Notes: generated from the letters alone by a model not told the origin. 64,000 nucleotides of DNA from Entomortierella parvispora (GCA_963573315.1 OY752141.1:1054001-1118000), one strand, 5' to 3'. Shown: positions 1-12,210, counted from the first letter of the stretch. A program made the numbers and translations.

Positions 1-1
1 G

Positions 2-238
2 AAGGGCGAGGGAAAAGACAGGAAGGACAGTAAAAGTACGAAAGACGAAGCTGGGGCATCTGAGGAGGCACCAAAGGAGAATGGCTGGTCCAGCATTATA
101 CTCGGAGTCAAGTCGTTTGCTAACAGCATCGGCTCTGCCGTCTCGAACGGATTCTCCAAGATGAAAGCGGTCGTCACCGGTGATCCACACGCGAACGAAC
201 AACATGACTTGACTCAAGAGCCACGCCCACTGCCGTAG
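2..238 (+). CDS. C-terminal end of an unrecognised protein (partial)
   Basis: The window opens inside a reading frame that runs without a stop to TAG at 236-238, giving about 78 residues. The first part is rich in Lys, Glu, Asp and Ser. Then comes a moderately hydrophobic, possibly amphipathic stretch (WSSIILGVKSFANSIGSAVS), followed by a polar tail ending in PRPLP. The amphipathic stretch could bind membrane, but no family is recognisable from this fragment. The start and upstream exons lie outside the window. The next gene converges on it from the minus strand, with its stop at 463, leaving 224 bp for two 3' ends. That this is a real coding end is inferred from the open frame and the residue composition. 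Confidence 0.45.
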   Translation, partial: KGEGKDRKDSKSTKDEAGASEEAPKENGWSSIILGVKSFANSIGSAVSNGFSKMKAVVTGDPHANEQHDLTQEPRPLP

Positions 239-462
239 TAGGAAGGGCAAATGAGTGGCAAAGGATTCTCAAAATGAACTAGTCAGCACTTACTTCTACA
301 GTCTCTTTTCCGAGAAAACACTCTCTGCTCAGCTACCGTATGAAAGTGATCATAAACAACGGATCTTTTTTTTTATTTCATTCTCCAATCTCTGTTAGTG
401 TCGTTATGATGACCTGTTTGTTCTCTCGAAGAAACGTGTTCACTTTTTTCTTTTCTTTTTTT

Positions 463-2145
463 TTACTTGACTTTGTGGGAGAACAACTTGACCAAGTACT
501 TGACCAAATGCTCGTTCACCTCTGTGGCGTTCTCGGTCAACGATCGATGGCCACCTGTTGCAATATGTTGGATCTCGAGATCCATGAACATGTCCTTGTC
601 CTTTTCGTTAAAAGACTCGCACCAAGACAATGTCAACACAGGGTCATCTTTGATCATCAGCAACATGGACGGGACGGTGTACTTTTGACCAACGAGCGCT
701 GAGAACCAAATGGGCAACATGTTAGCTTGGTGGAGATTTCGAGTGCAAAGGAGTTGACGAGATGGAAAAGGAGAGCATCCACTTACGAAGCTCATCTTCA
801 TGGTTCAAGCAGCGTGATCGATAATAGTTGTATCCACCATGGAAGGAAGTTTGAGCAAAAGAGGAGATATAGTACTCTCGCTCTGCATCAGAGGTACCGT
901 GGTTCGCGTCTGGAAACATGGACTCAAAGGTCACCTCAGCAAGTGTACGAGTCTACGAAACGAAAGGATATTTGTGTTCATCATTGGCACAACTGTAAGA
1001 TTTATACAAGACAACTCTAACTTACATTTCCTTCGAACCAATACTCAGGGGCAGCCGATTCGAATAGAGCAACATAAAACATGTTAGGATTAATCGCCAT
1101 GAGGGACTCGGTGCTGAGGAACGCTTTTTCCGGGAACATATATGGGTTTCCAACACTGCTCAACCAAAGAACTGGTTAGTATTTCATTTCATCAGAGCAG
1201 ACTTCAAAAAATATTTCCATACCTGATGACAGAATGGCAGCGTTCAGGAAACCAATGCCCCGTGGTCCATGCGAGCGCCGCGCCCCTAATTCAAAAAAAA
1301 ATCAAGCCTTATGGTCAGTTGTGAACTGCAGGGACAGAGGGCACACCTTAAACTTTCACGTCTCTTACCAGTCATGACCGATAAAGACCGCCTTCGAAAC
1401 ATGCAAATGATCCAACAACGCCACGAAATCTGAGGCTATACGCTTGACTCTGTAAGGATGAACATCTGTGCCGATGCATCGCGGTTGCACCTATAATGAG
1501 AAGGAGCAGCTACATTTAAAAAAAGCAAACTCGTACAATAAACAAACAAACCATTTCGTCCTTGGATGCTTACGGTCTCTCCGTATCCCAAACAATCAAC
1601 AGCAATGACACGGTAGCCTTTCTCGAGCAAGAACGGAATCTGCTTTCGCCAGCCAAACCAAGTATCTGGAAAGCCGTGTATAAGGACCAAAGTCTCGTTC
1701 TTGGGATTACCCTCGTCGATGTAGTGATAACGGCGCCCATTGAGCAACACGTACTGATGATTCAAACTGGAGTTGCCCAATGGACCAGAAATTAGGAAGA
1801 GGTTGGTTTTTTTACAGCAATTGACAAATTGATAATAGGAGGAAAAAAACAAGGATCCTCTTCACGTATGTACCTGTTGACAAACTGGTGAACCTCAGTC
1901 ATATCGGGTCTGGGTCTGGGATTGGCCTCGAGATGGGCTTTAATAGCAAGCAAGCCATTGAAGAACAGATCGGTTGGTGTTGTCTGTGCGGTTGCCGCAG
2001 GCTCCAAAGGGAGGGATACCACCATTGTCTTTGTCACTGCTGGTGTTTCTTCTGTCGTTTTGGACCCTACAAAGTAGGCCTTGAGGCTTCCAAAGGACCA
2101 TCGGCGGGATTGTTTTTGAACACTGGAAAAGAATCGAGAGAACAT
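463..2145 (-). CDS. Epoxide hydrolase-like alpha/beta hydrolase, 7 exons
   Basis: Predicted exons are 1874-2145, 1552-1766, 1369-1465, 1223-1285, 1026-1155, 787-934 and 463-698. Their phases join into one 386-residue protein. The alpha/beta-hydrolase core has the oxyanion motif HGFPDTW near residue 121, the nucleophile elbow GHDWG with Asp about 194, a probable acid in IKDDPVL (Asp 326 or 327), and the catalytic His in the TGGHR segment near 359. An Asp nucleophile in GHDWG is typical of epoxide hydrolases, which open epoxides to diols through a covalent ester intermediate; dehalogenases share the fold. The first 90 residues precede the core, start MFSRFFSSVQKQSRRW, and could target mitochondria or a membrane. 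The ATG at 2143-2145 is the first in frame. The end of exon 2 was fixed by phase: a tempting GTAAGC at 1573 would break the frame of exon 3. The substrate is unknown. Confidence 0.88.
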
Positions 2146-2741
2146 TGTTCAAAAGAATATATTGCGAAGTGTGCGAGGGTGCTTGAAGGAGAACATAAAA
2201 AGGAGGGGTGTGTGTGTGATATGATCGGTCAGTCAGGATGAGGAGCAAAAATGAAGGAGTGCGATTGCCGACTTTTTTCTCCAGGAAAATGATGCGGTCT
2301 TTTATAGCCATGATTGGATCCAAGGTAAAGGACGGTTGCTCACCTTAACCTCTGCTTCGCTTGGCTAGCCCAAAGGTATTCCACAGGATCCTTGGAAACC
2401 CTAAATAGGCCTCTCTTTCTCCTCTTCTTTCTATCTCGGGAATGCCAACCTCTACAATCCGATAAAGATCCATCAAGAAGCTATCACTATCATTGTCTGT
2501 CCAGCAACCCAAACAGGAAGGACTTTCAGTTTGATTGTTCGACCACGAGAGAACTGAGGCCCGTGCCAAATGAGTAACTGTGGCGCAAAACGAGGTGGGG
2601 CAGAAGAATTCTCTGTGAGCACCCAGCGCACTGCTCGACCTGTCAATTCTTTCGCGTGGGCTCAAAGTCTACACAAAGATGGTTTATTTAAGAAAAGCAA
2701 AAACCTTGGAACCATTTTTTTCGGGGAAAGACCACCCATGG
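2146..2741. other. Intergenic, no gene seen
   Basis: This stretch lies between the hydrolase start and the stop of the broken LRR gene, both on the minus strand. It should hold the hydrolase promoter. Short open frames here show no recognisable family and no splice continuity. No clear TATA box stands out. Confidence 0.4.
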
Positions 2742-4079
2742 TCACCACGCTCGGACATTTTCCAGAGAAAGATATTTTGACATTTCCGATGATTTGGTGA
2801 TGTTTACACTCCTAGTTGGCCACAATCGACGCTCCGATGCTCCGTCACCTCTCAAGGAGACACGAATCCGTTCCCTCTGTGCTATATCAAAATGTTGCAC
2901 GGCATCGTCCACCCAACCTTGGAGTCGCCCTTGATTGGGTTTACGCTCACAATGCCCACAGTCAATGCCCAGCCATTGAACCTTAGGCCAGCTGTGAACC
3001 ATCCAATTGATGTCTTTTCTCGCTAGGAATGTCTTCCGCAAATGAGGCGGAGGATGCACCATGACTCTATTGAGAATATAATCTCTAGTCGACGAAGTAT
3101 ACGGTCTGTCACAAGTCCTTGGCTTCTCCGGCTCCTCCTGCTCCATAGCCCATCTCGCTCCCGCATCATCGTTATCGTTCGAGCTTGAAGAGTTAGTGGG
3201 AAGGAAAGCCTGCTCGTCCCAGTCGAACGAGATTCTGATGGCCCCAAGTTGTTTCAGTGCCCTCATTTGATGGAACCCCGAGTTTTCCAAGTCGCAAGGA
3301 AATTGCATCCATCCTCTAAAAATTGCTACTTGGAGTCGGTGCAGCCTTGATATTTGTTCAAAGAATACATGACATCTCTGAAGAGTTTCAATTCGGTCTT
3401 CTGCGTAAGAGACATCGGCACCTGAGTACATCTACTCCACACTCACACTCAAATACTCCAAGCCAAGACAAGCGCACGATCGTTCCAGGGACAGTCTTCG
3501 AGCAGGGATATATTCAGCCGGCAATGTCTTTGCTGTCGGCAAGGACGTTGCGTAATCTCTGTCTTTTTTCCCCTCAATGTCGATATGATGCTCATTGTTG
3601 GTCATGATGTACTTGACGTTAAATGTTGCACGCCGTACATCCTGCACACGTACGGTATTGCACCGTTCGAGAAGCCGCTGTAACGATTCCGCTGAAAGGT
3701 ACGAGTCCTGATTGCGGATATTGCCAGGAATGAAAAGTTTTTCTAATACGGAAAACCTGAGTCCTTCTTGCGTCTCTGTCAATAAGGCCGCAGTGTGATT
3801 GTGAAATATAGTCTTCCAGACGTCAAGAGCCCTCAATTGACCTGCTAGCGAGGCTACCACATCCCTGACCAAAAGCGCCACAGTCGAATCATGAGGTACG
3901 ATTCCCAGATACGAATGATATTGGAAGCCGAGGTTTGATATACTTTGGCAGCACGTGAGGAGATCTGCGACAAACACTTGACTACAAGTACAGCTCTGGC
4001 TAGAGTCCAAGGTGCCTCCATATCCATGTACGGTTTCTGATAGTTTGGACAGTGACAATCGCAAGCCCGTGAGGAGGGT
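2742..4079 (-). pseudogene. F-box/LRR-type protein remnant with an in-frame stop and no start
   Basis: Two long open stretches, 3432-4064 and 2742-3431, lie in exactly the same frame and are separated only by one TAG at 3432-3434. The reading is LEYLSVSVE-stop-MYSGADVSY. Together they give about 440 residues with leucine-rich segments (LRALDVWKTIF, LEKLFIPGNI, LQRLLERCNTV, LGLEYLSVSV, LQVAIFRGW). This resembles the C-terminal leucine-rich half of the F-box/LRR proteins common in Mortierella-type fungi. The family call is inference. No ATG or F-box precedes it: going upstream the frame enters the simple-sequence block at 4081-4205 and codes only Ser/His/Pro/Leu repeats. The gene therefore looks truncated at its 5' end and interrupted by a nonsense change. 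Readthrough or a sequencing error at the TAG cannot be excluded, but the missing start argues for a pseudogene. Confidence 0.6.
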
Positions 4080-4100
4080 GAGGCTGAGGACGAAGAAGAG

Positions 4101-4205
4101 ACCGAGATGAGGATGAGGATGAAGAGGAAGATGAGACCGAGGTGAGGATGAGGATGAAGAGGAAGATGAGACCGAGGTGAGGATGAGGATGAAGAGGAAG
4201 AAGAT
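4101..4205. repeat. Minisatellite, three 35-bp units
   Basis: Three head-to-tail copies start at 4101, 4136 and 4171. Each begins ACCGAG and runs as a purine-rich GAGGATGAGGATGAAGAGG-type sequence. The first differs by one base near its start and the third departs at its end. The unit is 35 bp and not a multiple of three, so it is unlikely to have been maintained as coding sequence. It sits exactly between the truncated 5' ends of the LRR remnant (-) and the DUF3712 gene (+). Confidence 0.85.
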
Positions 4206-4217
4206 TCATTGAAATAG

Positions 4218-7200
4218 GACAATCTCACCATGGTTCGCGGTGTTCAGACCATGAGTATGAAAGGTGTCCTCATTCCTCAAAATACCACTGAAGGTCTTGC
4301 CGTTACCTCTGAGATGATGTCCCGTTACATCCGCAATGTGGTCACCAACACCACCGCTACTGGTGTCGAGGTCAAGCCTGACGGAGTCAACTCGATCGAG
4401 TGGTTGTCCTCTGCTGTCAAGAATTTGAGGTTGACCGTCCCTCTCCAGAGCTCTACTCCTCTCCAGCTCATCAAGGGCCTCAACCTCGGCGCGCTCGGAC
4501 TCGTATTCACACCTCCCACTTCTTACGAGCCCATCACCACCTCCACCGGCGTTCTTGCCAACTATAGTCTCCCCGATGGTTTCGGATTCAACATCCAGTT
4601 CCAGCAGGTCTCCAACTCATTTGCCCTGACTCGAGGAGGCATCGTCATTGCCAACTTGAACTCGTCTTACAATCCCTCGACTTCGGACATGACCTCTGGC
4701 ACCTTGACCTTCAACCTCATCTCCACTCCTCTCTTGGTTCCTGAGGCCTCGCACGTGCCCTTCCAAGAGTTCAACCGTGACCTCACAGTTGGTGCTGACC
4801 TTCCCTTCGAGGTCACTGGACAAGCCTCAGTCTTTGCAAACACCTCCATCGGAGTCGTCAATCTGGTCAACATTCCCTTCAATGTCTCGACTCAATTGAG
4901 TGGTCTTCAGAGCCTTGCCAACCCTGCTCCCACCATCACCTCGCTCCAGGTCGTGTCTGGAACCCTCACTGGTTTGACCATGGACATCTCTGTCATCATT
5001 GTCAACCCCTCGTCCATCTCGCTCTCTACTGGCGATGTTGTTCTCGCTTTGTTGTACAAGGGTGTCAACCTCGGAACTGTGACCATGCCCAACCTCGCCA
5101 TTGTCCCAGGTGCCAACACCATTGCCACCACCTCCACCATTGACCCTGCCAAGTCCCCCGAGGGTCTTGAGCTGTTGACTCTTTACACCAGCGGTGCAGG
5201 TGCTACTGTCAGCATCGCCGGTACTCCTACCAGTACTGCGGTTGAATCATTGAGCCTCGCCTTTGGTGCTTTGAACATCGAGACTCAGATGCCTGGTCTT
5301 CAGCTCAAGCTTCTCGCTGGTGCCTCTCTAACAGTCCTCGATACCACCCTTATCGATGGTCTCGCTCAAACCGTCGTCACTGTCAACAACCCCTTCGTCC
5401 CCCCCATGACCATCCTCTCCATTGACACCAAGATCACCTACAACGGTGTCTCAGTTGGAACCGTTACTTCAACCTTTGCCACTCCTCCAGTCATCCCCGG
5501 TACCGGTCAGGGAACTATCACTGCTGCATTGGCCATGAACACCAACCCTCACGATCTCATCACCTTGATCCGCTCCCAAGCCGTCAAGAACGGATTGAAC
5601 ACCGATGCCTTTGATGGTCTCTTGTCTCTACAGTCCGGTGGCAACCCTCCTCCCAGCCTCTTTGTTGGCTTTAACGTCGCTGACTTCACCATGAAGGCAA
5701 TGGCTGGTCTCCAGGTTGACATCTCCATGACCACCACCGTCAAGGTCGGCGATTATCAGGTCACCATCCCTTATACCCAGACCGGTGTCAGCACCACGAC
5801 TGATCAAACCATCTTGAAGCTGATTGCTATTGTCGGAACTCCTATTGCCCAGGTCCTGGTCGACGGATCTGCTCTCAGGTTCGATGCTATCCAGATTCTC
5901 ACCCCTACTGAAACCAGCTTCCAGACCTCTATCAAGGGGCGTATCTCCAACACCGGTCCATTGGATGCCCAGATCGTCTTCCCAAGCCCTGTTGTCGTCT
6001 CTTACAACAACAAGCCCATTGGATCCATGAAGATGCCTACTGTCAATGCCACTGCCAATCAAGGTGCTACTCTTGACTTGAATGGCGTTGAGTTCACCAT
6101 CTCAGACACTACCGCCTACACCGATTTCACCATCTTTGCCCTCAACAACACTCAGTTCAATTGGACCATCTCCAGTACAGGTGTTGTTGTCAATGCCATG
6201 GGTGTTCCTATCCCTGGTGTAGCCATGACAAAGATCGTCACCTTGGATGGATTCAACAAGCTGTCCAGCCTCCAGCTCAAAAACTACACCATCAATACCA
6301 TTGATTCCCAAGGAATGCACATGACCATCGCTGCTTCCATACTCAACCCTTCGACCATCGGTATGACCATCCCCATATCTCAGTTCAATACCATGTTCGG
6401 ACCCAAGGTCCTTGGACCAGCCACCGTCAACGGCATGTCCTTGATCCCCCATGGCCAATCGGACTTTGCTCTTCAGGCCACCATTGCCACTGGAAATGGA
6501 GATATGAGACCTTATCTCACTGGAATCTCTAACAACGCTCTCAGCGGCGTGGACACTCACTTGAGTGCTGTCGGTACAGGAGCTCCCGGTGTATCTTGGT
6601 TGGATACCGCCATCAAGAGTCTGACCCTCGAGACCGTTCTTCCTCCCCTCTCTGAACCACCAATTGCATCTGTCGCCATCAACGCCATGTCCATGGACTT
6701 TGCTTGCGAAACATGCACCTACGAGCCTATGGCTAGCTCCAACATCACAGCCGTGACCAACTTGCCTTTTGAGGACAAGGCACCCATCCATCAATTGAGC
6801 CAGAACATTGAGATTTTGGATGCCAGCGGCAATGTCGTCGGTAGATTGATCACTCCTTACGCGGACTGCATTGTTGTCGGTAACTCTGTCTCCACAAACA
6901 CCCCCCCTTCGGCTTTGGTCATTGATGAAGCAGCCAGAGACAAGATTTACCCGGACTTCATCAATGACCTCAACCAATTAGAAATCTATAACCTTGGCCT
7001 TCGCGGGACAACCGACTCGATCTTGAATCTCGGTGATTTGGGTATGATTGAGGTCAAGGGCATCAAGCTTGATGTCAAGACTCCATTGAATGGTCTTCAG
7101 GGTCTCAAGAAGATCGATATGAATTACATTGTTGGTTTCGGTTTCGATCCTTCTGGCGCTGGCTCCAACATCACATCGATTGTCAATATCCATAACCCCA

Positions 7201-8097
7201 GTAAGCTGACGCTTCATATTAGAGAGCTTTACCTCAAGGTGGGTCTTGACTACTCTCCCGAGAAGTATGCTGGATTGACATACATGAACGACTTGACCCT
7301 TGTCCCGGGTGACAACATCATGGCCAACGTTGCCCAATTGGACAGCTCAGCCCCAGGATATTGGTGTCTTGATAGGGTCTTCCATCGCGGACCTGCCTCT
7401 TTCGTTCTACGCCTTCCCTGGATCGAGTCCAAACAACAAGGCTCTTGATGCAGGTCTGCAATCGCTCAAGAGCGGTACCGTCATTCCCTTCAACCTGGTC
7501 AACCCCACTCCCGCCCTTCCTTATGGCAAAGTCTTCTCCATGAAGGCCCTGCCTACGACGGAACAAGATGGTATCGTTGAGATTACTGGTACTTGGCAGA
7601 ACCCTTACCCAGGTGTCCCTACCGAAATAACTACCATGTTCCCCGATCCTAACATTTGGCAGGGTATCCGTCTATCTTGGTCGGCGTACAACTATCCTGG
7701 AATCACCGGAACAGATCTGTTCGAACCCCTGGAGGATTACCCGATGGACTTGGTTGATGGAGGCAAGCAGGTGACCATGCGTGCGCAGACAATAATTACC
7801 ACGAGTACAAACCTTCCATTTTACAAGGATTGGATGCATCAGGCAGCTACAGCCAACGTCGGCATGACGGTGGTCCTTCAACCCGTGGTCTCTGTTGGCT
7901 CCCCTCCTGGCTACCTCTCCAACCCAGACTACTCTTCAGGTCAAGTCTACCCGTTGGGTAATAGCTCAGCCTATGCTGTGCAGTGGGATACCTGGTTCCA
8001 GGCCGGTCCTGACATGGGAAAGGTCTGGCAATTCATGCTGAACAAGTATAACACCACTGATGGCCAAGTGATTTCAACCCCCATCCCGCCCCCATAA
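4218..8097 (+). pseudogene. DUF3712-type repeat protein, 5'-truncated and frameshifted
   Basis: Frame one is open from ATG 4230 to 7448 (1072 residues). Frame two is open from about 7300 to the stop at 8095-8097 and continues the same protein. They join if one C is removed from the CCCC run at 7351-7354, restoring the reading DSSAQDIGVLIGSS. The joined product is about 1290 residues of repeated beta-rich modules (LQ-LxLK, VxNPS, TxPLNG) typical of fungal DUF3712 proteins. These are normally anchored by an N-terminal transmembrane segment and are thought to face the outside or the vacuole lumen. No membrane segment is present here. A TAG lies just upstream at 4215-4217, and this AG could be an intron acceptor, because GACAATCTCACC before the ATG also reads as family-like sequence. 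The gene thus looks cut at its 5' end beside the minisatellite. The frameshift could be a mutation or a homopolymer error. Confidence 0.7.
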
Positions 8098-9087
8098 AGT
8101 TCTCTTTAATGCAGTTAATAGCTCCGTTAAAAGACCTTTTCCTCCTTTCCACCTCTAATGCCTCCTTCTCGACCACCTTTCATATGAATAATTATTTTCA
8201 TAAACCGCATTTTTTTTTTTTTTTTGGAGATGATCGCTTTGGTTAACTATAGGCTAAACTGAAGATGGTATGAGGAAAATCTGGGAGAACATTTGATATC
8301 TGTAATGGTCGTCAAAAGCGACTCTCAGCAACCAAATGCTGCAGAAGTGCGAAGGATGACAGATGACGATTAAACGACTAGCTGTTTAATTGCCGATACA
8401 ATACGATACTCTGAACACAAACCCCTAGGGAACGCGTCTTCCCAGAAAAGACCAAAATGACACATTACTGTCAACGGAAAAATGGATCCGAATGGAACTT
8501 TTCTGAAAGACAGACACAGATCCACCATTATAATGGACGAAAATAAATTGAGGGCAAATGAACTACAACTCTGAACGAAGGTGGCATTCTCTGAATTGTA
8601 GAGTGCAAAAAGAATTCCGAGAGCAAAAAAACAAACTTTGTTGCTCTCTGGGTAGAGTAGGTGTCACAAGCTACATGAAGGATATCAGACCCAAGACTGT
8701 GGTAGACAACACACATGGGTGATCAAGAATCTCAAGATTCCCAATTGTATCCTTCACAGAGGCATGTCAAAACCACGTTCCTGCATCTTTTTATGGCAGT
8801 GTTTGCGTAACGTTACCAAGAAACAGTGAGCTTTATGAATACAATATACCATGTCTTTGTCAATTGCATGCAAATCTTTCTTTTCTCAATAACGGGTGAG
8901 CAGAGAACCATCGAGTTCACTTCAGCAAGTGCGATGACTAGAGCTTCTTTCATCCTTGTTTGGCGCATTCCTTTATTCACTCATTGTTACAAGATTGGGA
9001 AGAGGCGGGGGGGTATGGAAAGGAATAAAAAGATAGAGAAGACCGGTCTAAGAAAATACTAAAAAAAACTGATCCAATGGGAACATC
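8098..9087. other. Intergenic between two 3' ends, no gene seen
   Basis: Convergent 3' flanks of the DUF3712 gene and SEC8. There is a T-run at about 8211-8225. On the minus strand an AATAAA-type signal near 8985 could serve SEC8. I found no continuation of SEC8 here, although its C-terminal part is missing. Confidence 0.45.
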
Positions 9088-12000
9088 CTAGAAGCGCCCC
9101 ATGGGAACATTAATGACCCCCTGGTCAAAGAACGCGCCGACCACGACTGTACCATCCTCACGGCTCTGAGGGACTGACTCCCTGATCCTTTCCACTAGGG
9201 CGACTGCGGGTCGGATTACAACGCTGATATGGGCGGGATCGGGCCGAACCAAGGACTGGTGTCCGCTGGCTGATGTATGGAGATGCTGCGTGCTCGAAGA
9301 TGCCGCATTGCTGTTCGCATTCGGGTTTTTCCATCCATTAACTCCATTTTGAGCCTGCTTTAGGTATCCTGGGATAAGTGGGACAGAGCTGGCAGTGGCG
9401 GTGGACTTGCTACTGCTAGAGCTTCCGGAGCCAGTACCTGAACTTCCACTACCCTTCACGGGCGTGCCATCTGGATTAAGAGCAGGGACAGGGTTGTTGG
9501 CTAGAGCTCCAGAAAGTACTTGAGCGTATTTGTCCTGGATCAATCCTGAGAAAGCCAAAGATGGTCCTTGCTCCGTCATTTGGGCATAAACTTGTGGCAA
9601 TGCCTTCCGCAAAGGATCCTGTGCCGCATGGCCAATCTCCTTGTCATACATCTTGCCCAAGGATGATGATCCAATTGAATCCGTAAACTTGAACAGTTGC
9701 TGGGAAAAGGAGAAAATGGTTAAAACTCACCTCTCTTCAATCTCCCATATGTTCAAATTGTCAAACAAGACATACTCTGTGCTTATCGCGATTGGTCTTC
9801 CGTGAGCGCAAGAGGTCAGAACCAGAATCCTGATTGGGCCCATTCAAAAGGTTGTCAGGCCCCTCATTCGTCTGGTTGGTGTCCATCAGGTAATCCGAGA
9901 GCAAGGCACGGATTTCAGTCAACATGGGCCCCCACACCTCCGCAAACGTGTACATCTTCACGCCAACAAGATCCATTTCTCGCAGCTTGACATGGTCTCC
10001 CTCCACGCGCTGTAGATATGAACAGGGTTACGATGGGTTAGGAATGCTACATCATATCCATGCTTTCTGCTTACTCACGTATCCATGTTTCTGTACCCTC
10101 ACTTACTCTCAGCAAGCGCTGTCCTGCAATGAGAACAGTATTGTGCCCTTGCGTAACACAATCCAATTTAGAGAACAGTGTCCAGAACAGATCTTTCAGG
10201 ATCTCATTTTCATTATCCTTCGTGGCCTGGTACTTTTCATCTTCTTCGTCATCAAGGTTGGAATCCCTGGAGTTGATTGTCTTCAGTGCCTCTGCATTTC
10301 GTCTAAAGTTCGTCAAGACAGAATACGTTCAAGTTAGCAGAGAAAGATGATAAGCGGAATACTCCATCCTTGACTCTCCTAAACGCACCTCTCGTTGACT
10401 TCACTAATCGTCTTGTCCATCAGCTGATATGTTTCCAGAGGAATACGCTGAAGTATTGTCTGCAGGAGAAATTCTACGTTTAGCCATTCGTTTTCAAGAA
10501 CCATACCTGAAACCCACTATCAACTTTCCTGTCAAAAGAATATCACTAACCACAATGGCATCTCTGAACTTTCCAAGTAAACCGAGGGATTCCACAAGAA
10601 TTTCGAGGTAATAAGCCGAGTCGACCTCAGGGTTCGTCTCTAGATCTTCCGTGATCTATGTAGAAACAGAATAATAAAGTATAAGCATGCTATCAACATA
10701 ATGAGCAGTACCAGTCATTCGTTCCACATACCATCTCATCGTCCAATCGAACTTCGTTTCCTGGCTTTCCTTTGGGTTGAAATCCTGCTCCGCTCCGCTT
10801 CAAACGGTCGTTTGAGAACTTTGAAAGATCTTTGCCGATCCTATAAGAAATAGATAGTGTTAGATATTTGATATCGCAGTGCCACAAAGAAAATCGCTTC
10901 TATATCAATGATATCTACCCTTCAAACAGCCCCCGCTCTGCTGATGGCACTAAAGAAAGAGGGTGACGTGTATCGACATATTAAATCATCATGAGCAAAC
11001 CAAAACTAACAATTTCTCAACTTGAGACGTACATGTTTCCTGTCCAGCAGTGTATGTGGACCATCGACTGTCACAATAAGGACTTTTCAAGTAGAGGTGA
11101 TTATGGAGCTCCTCCATCAAGATTTCAGCCATGGACTAGTGAAAAGAAGCGTATTAATAATTGATACTCAGAAACATATGGTTACCTAAACGGCACATCT
11201 ACTTTACCTCAAGCTGTTCGTTGAAGAACCGTGACAAATCTGATAGTGCTCCTACAGCTGCCATCTCTGGCTTTGCTATCGTTTGGGACGCGGACACCAA
11301 CAACTTCACTGCTGCTAAGAAGTGCTTCTCCCGTACCAAGGTCTCGATTTTTGCTGGCACAAGTCTGAGTTCCTCACTAGTTGATATTGCGAGGAAACCA
11401 TACAACATGAGGATGCAAAGTAGGACGTAATCATAAAACAAAAAAAAGGACTTACATCTCGTCCAGCATTTCAATCATATCCTTGTACTGCTGGCTCTTG
11501 TTGTAAAGCTGAACCAGGTCCGCATGTCGAAGTCTCAGTGATTCCTTGGAGTTTTTAAGATCCATTCTTAGTTCCTTGACTCGACTCTGTGAGTCAGAGA
11601 TACTATCAATGACACCTCCATACGTTCCGATAGATGCGTTGAATCCCTGATATGAGCCTGATTGAGCGGGCAGCATGGGTATTAGTGTTGGAAACTGATT
11701 ATCGGGGTGACCCCACTACGTTAATATCTTGGACCAGAACGGTCTAATATGCCTTACCGTCAACAACGGTTTTTAGTGCGCGCTCAATGTTGCGTAGGAT
11801 CATGCTAAACATGTTGGGGTCACGACCAAGAGAACTTCTATCCATCAACTCCAGAGCCAGACTCACTGGGTTGAACTGCATGCATATTTTCATTTGGAAA
11901 GAAGAAGCACATGGTCGAGTTTAGCGTTACTGAGGAATAATCAGCATAAAGCCTTTGGTCAAAGTGCACGTTATCTTCCCCCGAGATACGTACGTCTGGC

Positions 12001-12210
12001 TTGGTCATGAATTCCCATTCATCGTTCAGGAGATCTAGCAGCGATATTTTAAGAGAAGTACAGAGCTTGTTAGTCTTTCTTCTCTGTCGCTTTCTCCTTC
12101 CTAACGCGTGATGCCTGGAGTTATTCTGCACCTCGAATGTCGATGGTCGCGGGATCAATTGCGGGTTCCACATATTGGTCATGCCACTGGTATTCATCGC
12201 GGTGCGACAT
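9088..12210 (-). CDS. SEC8: Exocyst complex subunit Sec8, 13 exons, short C-terminus
   Basis: Exons run 12132-12210, 11994-12034, 11758-11875, 11456-11657, 11208-11376, 11033-11135, 10919-10949, 10732-10840, 10551-10655, 10389-10459, 10107-10302, 9776-10009 and 9088-9699. All phases match, giving 689 residues. The N-terminal half is clearly Sec8/EXOC4: GGVIDSISDSQSRV, LKNSKESLRLRHADLVQLYNK, VREKHFLAAVKLLVSA, ALSDLSRFFNEQLE and EELHNHLYLKSPYC. Sec8 is a core exocyst subunit that tethers secretory vesicles to the plasma membrane at growing tips and septa. Known Sec8 proteins have about 950-1065 residues. This one stops just after GAFFDQGVINV, where relatives continue for roughly 300 more, so the C-terminal helical bundle is absent. 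Exons of 31 and 41 nt are unusually small. A Ser/Gly-rich linker lies near residues 545-570. The start ATG 12208-12210 opens MSHRDEYQWHDQY, and the XRCC3-like stop lies 176 bp upstream. Confidence 0.93.

Noticed and set aside
1561-1580. GTAAGC as the donor ending exon 2 of the hydrolase
   Set aside because: It breaks the frame with the DVHPYRVKRIASDF exon; the donor at 1551 keeps it.
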